NCBI GenBank assembly: GCA_964619815.1
Contig: CAZUGK010000108.1
Coordinates: 1 to 13,749, forward strand
DNA: 13,749 nucleotides
Reading direction: 5' to 3'
From: BRH-c25 sp964619815
Lineage (GTDB): Bacteria > Bacillota > Clostridia > Lutisporales > Lutisporaceae
A program made the translations under genes and the position numbers. The notes under the pieces are model-generated. The model did not search any database, had not been told where the DNA came from, and worked only from the letters and a program-made list of their open reading frames with translations. Positions 1 to 5,884 of the stretch are shown piece by piece; position 1 is the stretch's first letter; each line of letters opens with the position of its first letter.

Positions 1-512
1 TGATTGCATGTGTTCTTGAAGAACTGCTGCAGCTTCCTGTTCAGATGATAGTTCTTGGTACAGGAGACCAAAAATATGAGGATATGTTCAGATATGCTGC
101 AGCTAAGTATCCGGATAAGGTCTCTGCAAACCTGAAATATGACGGAGTATTGGCTCAGAGGATTTATGCAGGCTCAGACATGTTCCTGATGCCGTCGTTA
201 TATGAACCCTGCGGGCTGAGCCAGCTTTTCAGCCTGAGATACGGCACGGTGCCGATAGTGAGGGAAACCGGCGGGCTGAAGGATACTATAAAGCCTTACA
301 ATGAATTTACCGGGGAAGGCACCGGGTTTTCCTTTGTAAACTACAATGCCCATGAAATGCTGGATACAGTCAAGCGTGCACTGGGAGTCTACGAGCAGAA
401 GGATGCATGGGAGACCATTATAAGGAACGGAATGAAGCAAGATTTTTCCTGGGGCAAGTCAGCTCGGGAGTATATGGAGTTATATCAAAGGGTATTGAGC
501 GAAGGTAAGTAA
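1..512 (+). CDS. glgA: Glycogen synthase, C-terminal part (5' end outside window)
   Basis: The reading frame is open from base 3 to the TAA at 510-512, giving about 169 residues of the C-terminal half of a GT5 glycogen synthase, which transfers glucose from ADP-glucose to a growing alpha-1,4-glucan in the cytoplasm. Visible signatures are the GTGDQKYED segment of the nucleotide-binding Rossmann fold, the donor-site block SDMFLMPSLYEPCGLSQ with the conserved Glu of EPCGL, the following RYGTVPIVRETGGLKDT stretch, and the family's usual C-terminal FSWGKSAREYMELYQ helix. ATG at 45 is only an internal methionine; the true start lies upstream of the window. The gene ends at a terminator shared with the convergent rubrerythrin gene. 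Identification of the family is firm; whether other glycogen genes precede it cannot be seen. Confidence 0.93.
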   Translation, partial: IACVLEELLQLPVQMIVLGTGDQKYEDMFRYAAAKYPDKVSANLKYDGVLAQRIYAGSDMFLMPSLYEPCGLSQLFSLRYGTVPIVRETGGLKDTIKPYNEFTGEGTGFSFVNYNAHEMLDTVKRALGVYEQKDAWETIIRNGMKQDFSWGKSAREYMELYQRVLSEGK

Positions 513-584
513 GCGATATATATTAATATATTGCTCTGCAGACTGGTTTCGAGTTACGCGATTTAGGCTGGGCTTTGGAGAACA

Positions 585-617
585 AAAATGGACTTGAGAT
601 TTTCAAGCCCATTTTTT
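585..617. terminator. Two-way intrinsic terminator between glgA and rubrerythrin
   Basis: Arms 585-597 and 603-615 pair as AAAATGG/CCATTTT plus CTTGA/TCAAG around one A-C mismatch, with a 5-nt loop. The plus strand continues into a T run; on the minus strand the hairpin is followed by TTTTTGTT. It sits between two genes pointing at each other, so it can end both transcripts. Confidence 0.85.
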
Positions 618-663
618 ATTTGTCAATAAAAAATTTAAAACTTACATTAGTATAAATTTCCTG

Positions 664-1218
664 TTAAAATTTCTTAAATATTTCTTTTTTGGCTCCGCAT
701 ACCGGGCATACATCGGGTGCTTCACCTGTTCCGGTATAACCGCAAATCGGACAGATATGAATTTCGTTAATATCCATATCCTTGCCTTGCTTTGCATTAT
801 CCTGAGCTTCCTGAAACAGCCTTGCATGAATCTTCTCAGCTTCCAGTGCAAAGTGAAAAGCTCTTTCTGCCCCTTTTTCCTCCTGAAAACGTGCGGCTTC
901 CAGGTAGACCGGGTACATCTGATTTACCTCGTGAAGTTCACCGTTTATTGACCCTTGAAGATTCTCAACTGTTTTTTGAACTCCAAATACAGCCCCTGCA
1001 GGAACGGTATAGTCACCGATCTGTTCTCCCAGAACCTTGAAGTGATTATCGGCGTGAGCCCGCTCTGCGTAAGCGATTGCGCCAAATAGCCTTGCAATAT
1101 TCGGGAAACCTTCCTTTTCGGCAATATCGCCCCAAATGAGATACCGCATGTGAGCCATGCTTTCACCGCCGTAAGCGGAACGCAAAAAGTCCGCAGTCAT
1201 TGCATTTTTTACCGTCAA
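664..1218 (-). CDS. rbr: Rubrerythrin (diiron peroxidase with C-terminal rubredoxin domain)
   Basis: A 184-residue rubrerythrin, a cytoplasmic non-haem iron protein that reduces hydrogen peroxide to water in anaerobes. The ferritin-like four-helix domain (about residues 10-140) shows the expected diiron ligands: E19 in GGES, E52 and H55 in AERAH, E94 and E97 in GELHE, E128 and H131 in EAEKIH. The rubredoxin-like domain (about 150-184) has CPICG (C156, C159) and CPVCG (C171, C174), the four-Cys iron site. The chosen start is TTG at 1218 because AAGGAGG lies 8 nt upstream (1227-1233); the first ATG, codon 7, would be 26 nt from it. Length and domain order are typical. It is monocistronic, bounded by a terminator on each side. 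A PerR-like palindrome lies upstream, consistent with peroxide control as known for some clostridial rubrerythrins. Confidence 0.95.
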   Translation of the reverse strand: MTVKNAMTADFLRSAYGGESMAHMRYLIWGDIAEKEGFPNIARLFGAIAYAERAHADNHFKVLGEQIGDYTVPAGAVFGVQKTVENLQGSINGELHEVNQMYPVYLEAARFQEEKGAERAFHFALEAEKIHARLFQEAQDNAKQGKDMDINEIHICPICGYTGTGEAPDVCPVCGAKKEIFKKF

Positions 1219-1252
1219 CTACAAAACCTCCTTAATATTACTTCTGTAGCAT

Positions 1253-1268
1253 ATTATACCTATTATGA
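1253..1268 (-). promoter_or_regulatory. Rubrerythrin promoter -10 with overlapping PerR-like box
   Basis: On the minus strand TATAAT (1253-1258) lies about 35 nt before the TTG start. No good -35 hexamer stands 17 nt further up. The plus-strand 15-mer 1254-1268, TTATACCTATTATGA, matches 11 of the 14 fixed positions of the PerR box TTATAATnATTATAA and covers most of the -10, a place where a repressor would block initiation. The match is by eye; binding is inferred. Confidence 0.4.
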
Positions 1269-1303
1269 CTGAACTATATTCTGCATACCATGTCAAAAAG
1301 TTA

Positions 1304-1331
1304 AAAGCCCACCAGGGAGACAGGTGGGCTT
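1304..1331 (-). terminator. Terminator of the small hydrophobic protein gene
   Basis: Read on the minus strand, AAGCCCACC and GGTGGGCTT (1323-1331 and 1305-1313) form a perfect 9-bp stem with a 9-nt loop, followed by TTAACTTTTTG. It lies 24 nt after the stop of the minus-strand gene ending at 1355. Confidence 0.75.
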
Positions 1332-1354
1332 AAGTTGGTTTTTAAGGTATATAA

Positions 1355-1606
1355 TTATACTACTGGTGGGCCACCGAAGCCGAAAGTTCTTCCGAAACCA
1401 CCAAATGCGATAATCGCAAGTATGATGATGAAGAAGAAGTTATTGTCTATACCCCAGGACGGACCTGCTGCAAGAAGTATGAACAACAGAAGCAAAAGCA
1501 GGAAGCCGTTGTTATGGCAAAGACCTGCAAAAGGTGATACTGCTGCTCCTGGTAGGCAGCCGGCAGCTGCGACGCCAGGATTAACTGATCCATAACCGTT
1601 AGCCAT
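1355..1606 (-). CDS. Small hydrophobic glycine-rich protein, two membrane segments, unknown function
   Basis: An 83-residue protein. After a Gly/Ala/Pro-rich N-terminus (about 1-32, with C17 and C30) come two very hydrophobic stretches, FLLLLLLFILLAAG (about 35-48) and NFFFIIILAIIAFGG (about 56-70), split by a short PSWGIDN turn, and a Phe/Gly-rich tail ending FGFGGPPVV. I do not recognise a named family. Small Gly-rich hydrophobic proteins such as YjcZ of Bacillus are linked to sporulation, and this could be a clostridial counterpart, but that is a guess from composition. The gene itself is well supported: AAAGGAGGTGG (1612-1622) stands just before ATG 1606, and a strong terminator follows. 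The open frame on the opposite strand (1335-1595) is its shadow. Confidence 0.72.
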   Translation of the reverse strand: MANGYGSVNPGVAAAGCLPGAAVSPFAGLCHNNGFLLLLLLFILLAAGPSWGIDNNFFFIIILAIIAFGGFGRTFGFGGPPVV

Positions 1607-1743
1607 AATTCCACCTCCTTTCAGGATAACAGGTTGTTTACCCTTTCCTCAATAACATACTATGTACATGCATAAAATTTGTTACTGGCTGCATTAAATT
1701 TATTTCTTATGAAGCTATCTGGTACAAGGTTCAGAATAAAAAA

Positions 1744-1773
1744 TTGATAATTTATTAAAGTTTTGCAGATAAA
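1744..1773 (+). promoter_or_regulatory. Possible sigma-A promoter for the DUF3892 gene
   Basis: TTGATA (1744-1749) and GATAAA (1768-1773) are 18 bp apart, about 45 bp before the start codon at 1820. The -35 is good and the -10 is weak, so this is tentative. Confidence 0.35.
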
Positions 1774-1819
1774 TAAGTATATGGAAAGTATTATGACTAA
1801 TTTGCAGGGAGGTATCGGT

Positions 1820-2050
1820 ATGCAAGATACAGCAAAAATTATTAAGGTCAAGAAGAATCCTGAAGGTGATATAACAGATGTTATGTTTCAGAATGGAAAT
1901 GTATATTCAGTTGATGAGGCTGTAACAATGGCCAGGGACGGACTGATTTCCGGCATTAGTGTAGGACGTGCGAAAAACGGAAGAGAGTATTTGAGAAGCA
2001 CACCCAATGGAAGTCAAGAAGACAACCTTGACAATAAGCCTACTTTTTAA
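1820..2050 (+). CDS. DUF3892-type small protein
   Basis: A 76-residue soluble protein with the pattern I associate with DUF3892: an N-terminal strand AKIIKVKKN, then GDITDVMFQNG, a SVDEAVTMARDG helix, the ISVGRAKNG block, and the C-terminal run EYLRSTPNGS then NLDNKPTF. The ends with LRS and LDN-PTF are the most distinctive parts. Function is not established for the family. The start chosen is ATG 1820, since AGGGAGGT (1806-1813) lies 6 nt upstream; an earlier in-frame codon at 1763 has no ribosome site. The next gene begins 27 bp later on the same strand, so the two are probably co-transcribed. Confidence 0.8.
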   Translation: MQDTAKIIKVKKNPEGDITDVMFQNGNVYSVDEAVTMARDGLISGISVGRAKNGREYLRSTPNGSQEDNLDNKPTF

Positions 2051-2077
2051 CCATAAAACAGAGGAGGCAGTGATAAC

Positions 2078-2347
2078 ATGCAGAGGGATAAAGATTTGGT
2101 CAAAAAAATAATAGGAATTGAATGCCCTACTGACAAGGTGGCTGATAGAGTGATTAACGTGCTGGAGGAATATAACCTTGACGGGCAATACCAGATTACA
2201 TCAAGAATTGATGACGACTATGATGAAACAAGGCTGAAATATTACCGGGCCTTTTCGGAAACAGAGGATAATCCTGATCTCATAATGGTTGTCAAGGAAG
2301 GTAAGGATGATTACGTAGCAAAGATTGTAGATGCATATATGGATTGA
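2078..2347 (+). CDS. Small acidic protein of unknown function
   Basis: An 89-residue, charged, soluble protein that I do not recognise. It appears to have an N-terminal helical part (KDLVKKIIGIE, then DKVADRVINVLEEYNLDG), a very acidic middle (RIDDDYDETRLKYYRAF), and a C-terminal strand-helix part (DLIMVVKEGKDDYVAKIVDAYMD). There is no signal peptide, Cys pair or membrane segment. GAGGAGG (2061-2067) sits 10 nt before the ATG, a slightly long but acceptable spacing. It follows the DUF3892-type gene by 27 bp and is likely in the same transcript. No clear terminator follows; the promoter of the Fur-type regulator begins 21 bp after its stop. Confidence 0.7.
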   Translation: MQRDKDLVKKIIGIECPTDKVADRVINVLEEYNLDGQYQITSRIDDDYDETRLKYYRAFSETEDNPDLIMVVKEGKDDYVAKIVDAYMD

Positions 2348-2368
2348 TACAGAAAATTTCAAATAAAC

Positions 2369-2397
2369 TTGATACTTCTTTAACAAAGGTGTAAAAT
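2369..2397 (+). promoter_or_regulatory. Sigma-A promoter of the Fur-family regulator
   Basis: TTGATA (2369-2374) and TAAAAT (2392-2397) are separated by 17 bp. Transcription would begin near 2404. That leaves only about 8 nt before ATG 2412, which has no ribosome site, and helps place the real start at TTG 2451. Confidence 0.7.
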
Positions 2398-2450
2398 AAA
2401 ATTGTGAAATAATGAACAAAGTAGATACTTATGGAAATCAGGTGAGTATA

Positions 2451-2915
2451 TTGAGTGCGAAGATTGAGTGTATCCGAAAGATGCTTGAAGAGCATGGCAT
2501 TGCATATACCCAACAGAGAGAAGACATACTAAGCTTATTTATTACAGAACCCAAGCACTACAAACCTGATGAGGTATTCAAACGCTTAAGGTGCAGGGGC
2601 ATAGGCATAGCTACGGTATACAGAACCCTTGAGATGCTGAGGGAATGTGGTGTCATAAAGCAAATAAGCGTTGGCAAAGAAAGATTCTATGAGCTCAAGA
2701 AGCCGGAAGGTAAATGCATCTATATACATTTCAAATGCAACAAATGCGGCAACTTCAGCGATTACTTCGATATGGAGTCAGTGCAGGAGTATGCGAGAGC
2801 GATTGATTCAGCAGAAAAAAAGATGGATGTGGAAGTCAGGGATGTAAATATTAATGTGTACGGATTGTGCAGTAAATGCAAACAGGAAAATGAGTTATCC
2901 AGCCTGGGGAGTTAA
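2451..2915 (+). CDS. Fur-superfamily metalloregulator with reduced metal-ligand set
   Basis: A Fur/PerR/Zur-type DNA-binding repressor. From TTG 2451 it has 154 residues, the usual size; AGGTGAG (2440-2446) is properly placed before this TTG, while ATG 2412 has no ribosome site and lies almost on the promoter. The winged-helix domain is clear: AYTQQREDIL, then HYKPDEVFKRL and the recognition helix GIATVYRTLEMLRECGVIKQI. The dimer domain keeps the structural zinc motifs CNKC and CSKC. Unusually, the His-rich block normally found before the first CxxC is reduced to KCIYIHFKCNKC, with one His, and the His expected a few residues before YGxC is missing (DVNINVYGLC). So the iron or manganese sensing site seems altered. 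The encoded subtype cannot be told by eye. It is a single gene with its own promoter and a likely terminator. Confidence 0.85.
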   Translation: MSAKIECIRKMLEEHGIAYTQQREDILSLFITEPKHYKPDEVFKRLRCRGIGIATVYRTLEMLRECGVIKQISVGKERFYELKKPEGKCIYIHFKCNKCGNFSDYFDMESVQEYARAIDSAEKKMDVEVRDVNINVYGLCSKCKQENELSSLGS

Positions 2916-2936
2916 AACCCTGGGTTTTTTCTTTTT
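2901..2936 (+). terminator. Probable terminator after the Fur-family gene
   Basis: CCTGGG (2903-2908) can pair with CCCTGG (2918-2923) around a T-T mismatch, the loop holding the stop codon, followed by TTTTTTCTTTTTT. The stem is imperfect but the T run is strong. Confidence 0.55.
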
Positions 2937-3003
2937 TGGATTTTTTCCTGAATTCTAGGAATACTTAAATGTAGAAATCTCGCAAATAAGAGAAGGAGTT
3001 ATC

Positions 3004-4182
3004 ATGAAGGAATACTATGTGGATTTGCATGTACATATCGGACGTTCTTCCAAGGGGAAGGAAGTGAAAAAAGCAACAGCTTCCAATCTCACCTTTGAGA
3101 ATATTGCTTTCGAATCCTATCATAGAAAGGGAATTGATGTCATAGGGGTAGTGGATTGCGCATCTCCATATATTATAGAAGACATAGAAGCGCTGCTTTA
3201 TAAAGGGGAAATCAATGAAAAAGATGAAGGTGGAATGGATTACCACGGAGGACAGACTCTAATACTTGGCGCGGAGATTGAAACTCATGAAGCAGCGGGC
3301 TGCAGCGCACACTCCTTGTGCTTTTTTCCCAGTCTAAAACAGTTAAAAGAATTTTCAGCTGAACTTTCGAAACATGTAAAAAATATAATGCACTTATGCT
3401 ATATGAGCCACCTAAGCGGCCAGGAGCTTTTCAACCTTGTAGACAGCTTGGGAGGGGTTTATATACCTGCTCATGTGTTTTCACCTCACAAAAGCTTTTA
3501 TGGCAACTGCTGCAGCTCATTGCATGAAATATTCGATGAGGCTTCCTTCGCGAGTATTCCTGCGGTTGAGCTCGGGTTAAGTGCAGATGCAGCGATGGCA
3601 AGCTTGCTCAGCGAACTTGCAGGCAAAGCCTTCATAAGTAACTCAGATGCACATTCCCTGATTAAGATGGGCAGGGAATACAATATCTTTGAGATGCAGG
3701 AGCCTAGTTTTAACGAAGTGCTCAAGGCGCTGAAAGGAGAAGCCGGAAGAAGGATAAAGGCAAATTATGGGCTTAATCCCAAACTGGGGAAGTATCATAG
3801 GAGCTTTTGCAACACATGTGATTCCATTATAGAAGGTGAGCCCCCGGTCTTAAGCTGCCCTGTTTCCGATAAGCACTCTGTCGTTGTGGGGGTACTGGAC
3901 AGGATAGAATTGATAAAGGACAGAAAAGTCCCTGATCCGGCAAGGGAAGCAAAATACCATTACCAGGTGCCTCTGGAGTTTCTCCCGAAGGTTGGTCCCA
4001 AGACCATTGACAGGTTAATTGATCATTTCGGAAGCGAAATGAACATACTTCACAGGGCGACCGAAGAGGAACTGAAAAATGTAGTCAAAAGCGAAATAGC
4101 GGAAAACATAATTCTTGCAAGGGAAGGCAGAATAGGAATAGGCGCCGGTGGCGGGGGGATTTATGGAAGAGTGGAAGTATAG
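3004..4182 (+). CDS. Endonuclease Q-family protein (PHP domain, zinc module, helix-hairpin-helix)
   Basis: A 392-residue member of the TIGR00375 / EndoQ family. Studied EndoQ enzymes (Thermococcales, Bacillus pumilus) nick DNA 5' to deaminated bases such as uracil and hypoxanthine. The PHP metal domain covers about 1-235: DLHVH (H9, H11), VVDCASP (D51), GAEIETH (E91), MSHLSG (H136), IPAHVFSPH (H157) and NSDAH (D215, H217). A zinc-finger-like module follows (about 265-300) with C269, C272 and C285; the fourth position of a CPxC motif is Ser288, with H291 nearby. A helix-hairpin-helix (about 325-350, LPKVGPKTIDRLIDHFG) should grip DNA. AAGGAG sits 5 nt before the ATG. It is followed 29 bp later by the hydrogenase gene without a terminator, so they form an operon. 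Family is firm; substrate is inferred. Confidence 0.85.
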   Translation: MKEYYVDLHVHIGRSSKGKEVKKATASNLTFENIAFESYHRKGIDVIGVVDCASPYIIEDIEALLYKGEINEKDEGGMDYHGGQTLILGAEIETHEAAGCSAHSLCFFPSLKQLKEFSAELSKHVKNIMHLCYMSHLSGQELFNLVDSLGGVYIPAHVFSPHKSFYGNCCSSLHEIFDEASFASIPAVELGLSADAAMASLLSELAGKAFISNSDAHSLIKMGREYNIFEMQEPSFNEVLKALKGEAGRRIKANYGLNPKLGKYHRSFCNTCDSIIEGEPPVLSCPVSDKHSVVVGVLDRIELIKDRKVPDPAREAKYHYQVPLEFLPKVGPKTIDRLIDHFGSEMNILHRATEEELKNVVKSEIAENIILAREGRIGIGAGGGGIYGRVEV

Positions 4183-4211
4183 AGCTTGCGCATATTGTAT
4201 TGGAGGAAGCA

Positions 4212-5600
4212 ATGGAAAAGAAGGATAAGGATTTTTACCAGAAAAGAAGAATGGAAGTATTCAGGGAAATAGTTAGAATACTTTGGAATGATGGTACGGC
4301 AAAGGAAATTAATGAATTGGTTTCCCGCCTCATAAAAAGCGGAAGATATGAAAAGTCGGAAGAAGGCACATTGAAGAAGCAGATCGATATTTCTATGGGC
4401 CTGGATGCCAGGGGCATGGATACCGAAATGTCGGCGGATATTGACGCCGCCTTTAATCTCAGAAGAGTCGAAAAACCACTTGTTTCGGTATTGGATGAGT
4501 TATGTGATATTTGTGAAAGGGAGGAAGGGGGGAAGCCATGTACCGGCAGCTGCAGCCACGGTGCAACGGACTACAGCAGGGATAAGGGAATAAAAATTGA
4601 TAACGGTAAATGCCTTTCCTGTGGTTACTGCGTATCTGAATGTTCCTTTGACGCTATTTTAGATAAGATTGAATTCGTCCCGATTATAAAGCATCTGAAG
4701 GAAAAAAAGCGGTCGGTTTATGCCATTGTGGCTCCTGCTTTTATTGGTCAATTCGGAGAAGGCATAAAAGCGGGTCAAGTGAGGAGCGCGCTTAAATATA
4801 TGGGCTTCAGAGATATGATTGAGGTTGCCGTGCTCGCAGATCTTCTGACCCTCAGGGAAGCATTTGAATTTGAAAAGTTGGTTCACGAAAGGAAAGACTA
4901 TCTTATAACCAGCTGCTGCTGTCCTATTTGGATGAAAATGGTGCAGAAAGGATACCCTGAGCTGCTTGAGCATTTTTCTCCTGCGGTATCACCGATGATT
5001 GCAACCGGAAGAGTGCTGAAGGAGCTCAATGAAGAAGCTGTCGTCGTTTTTATCGGGCCTTGCATAGCAAAGAAGAGCGAGGCCAGGGATGAGGAGCTTG
5101 AAGGTGCCGTTGATTTCGTTCTCACCTTCAGGGAAATGGAGGAGGTTTTCAAAGCATTGGAAATAGACCTGGGCAGTTTGCCCGACGATCATAAGGAGCA
5201 GTCGTCCCTGGGAGGAAGAATATATGGAAGAACCGGGGGTGTAAGTAAATCAGTGGAAATGGTAGTGAGGCGGCTTATGGGAGCGGATGTTGATTTTCGC
5301 CCATTTCAGGCAGATGGGGTAAAAGCATGCAAGGAGGTTCTTGATAAATTGAAAGCCGATGAATTGGATGCCAATTTTGTTGAAGGCATGGGCTGCAAAG
5401 GCGGCTGTGCAGGCGGACCCAGGTCCATGCTAAGCATTGAAAGGGCTATGGAAGAAGTGAATGAATATGGTGAGGAAGCTGTCTTTAGAAACCCCATTGA
5501 TAACGAAAGGATTTCTGCAATAATGGAGAAGACCGGAATAAAAGATGCTGAGGATATAATTGAGGGGAAGGGCTACATACTTCTGGGTAGAGATGTGTGA
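4212..5600 (+). CDS. [FeFe]-hydrogenase, group B type
   Basis: A 462-residue iron-only hydrogenase that would interconvert protons and H2 with a ferredoxin-type partner in the cytoplasm. The start is ATG 4212, 5 nt after GGAGG (4202-4206). After about 95 residues without known motifs comes a ferredoxin-like region: CDIC plus C110 and C114, then CLSCGYCVSEC (C134, C137, C140, C144), enough for two 4Fe-4S clusters. All three H-cluster motifs are intact: TSCCCPIW (233-240), GPCIAKKSE (282-290) and EGMGCKGGCAGGP (391-403). The third Cys in TSCCCP and the GMGC-GGC-GGP form are those known for group B enzymes rather than the TSCCPGW of group A. It is second in an operon with the EndoQ homologue. 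No maturases HydE/F/G are in view. Confidence 0.92.
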   Translation: MEKKDKDFYQKRRMEVFREIVRILWNDGTAKEINELVSRLIKSGRYEKSEEGTLKKQIDISMGLDARGMDTEMSADIDAAFNLRRVEKPLVSVLDELCDICEREEGGKPCTGSCSHGATDYSRDKGIKIDNGKCLSCGYCVSECSFDAILDKIEFVPIIKHLKEKKRSVYAIVAPAFIGQFGEGIKAGQVRSALKYMGFRDMIEVAVLADLLTLREAFEFEKLVHERKDYLITSCCCPIWMKMVQKGYPELLEHFSPAVSPMIATGRVLKELNEEAVVVFIGPCIAKKSEARDEELEGAVDFVLTFREMEEVFKALEIDLGSLPDDHKEQSSLGGRIYGRTGGVSKSVEMVVRRLMGADVDFRPFQADGVKACKEVLDKLKADELDANFVEGMGCKGGCAGGPRSMLSIERAMEEVNEYGEEAVFRNPIDNERISAIMEKTGIKDAEDIIEGKGYILLGRDV

Positions 5601-5643
5601 GATATCCGATGAGAAGAAGGACAACTGCATAAAGGTAGTTTTG

Positions 5644-5674
5644 AAGCTGTAGCTATAAGCTGCGGCTTTGCTTT
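5644..5674 (+). terminator. Probable terminator of the EndoQ-hydrogenase operon
   Basis: Arms 5644-5653 and 5659-5668 give a 10-bp stem (two G-T pairs) with loop TATAA, followed by TTTGCTTTAT at the base. The T run is interrupted. An alternative outer stem, TTGAAGC with GCTTCAA (5641-5647 and 5683-5689), could compete. Confidence 0.55.
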
Positions 5675-5689
5675 ATAAAAAGGCTTCAA

Positions 5690-5866
5690 TTTAAAAACTG
5701 ATATCAAGGAAGCCTTCGCTGAAGCTCGCTAACGGGGCATGGCAGATTAAGGTGGAATATATGCTCCTACTCGTTAGAAAGGGTGAGTGTATTGATTTCA
5801 TCAAACGATAACTCTATAATGGTATTTATAGGTATAATTCTGTAAACATTATAAAATAACTTTAGA
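5690..5866. other. Gene-free stretch with a mini-ORF and the pepD promoter
   Basis: The 284 bp between the hydrogenase and pepD hold, after the terminator, a frame open from 5695 to 5811. Within it ATG 5761 is preceded at 5 nt by AAGGTGG and codes 16 residues, MLLLVRKGECIDFIKR. No homologue is recognised. The mini-ORF runs over the -35 of the next promoter, so it is not a leader peptide of pepD. Confidence 0.35.
5792..5820 (+). promoter_or_regulatory. Sigma-A promoter of pepD-rarD
   Basis: TTGATT (5792-5797) and a perfect TATAAT (5815-5820) are 17 bp apart. Start would be near 5827, leaving a leader of about 58 nt before pepD. Confidence 0.8.
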
Positions 5867-5884
5867 ATGAGAAAGGGTGTTAAC

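Noticed and set aside
1335..1595. Plus-strand open frame of 86 codons
   Set aside because: No ribosome site, and it is the shadow of the minus-strand hydrophobic gene, which has a strong SD and terminator.
4659..5192. Several minus-strand frames inside the hydrogenase gene
   Set aside because: Antisense shadows with no SD or motif.
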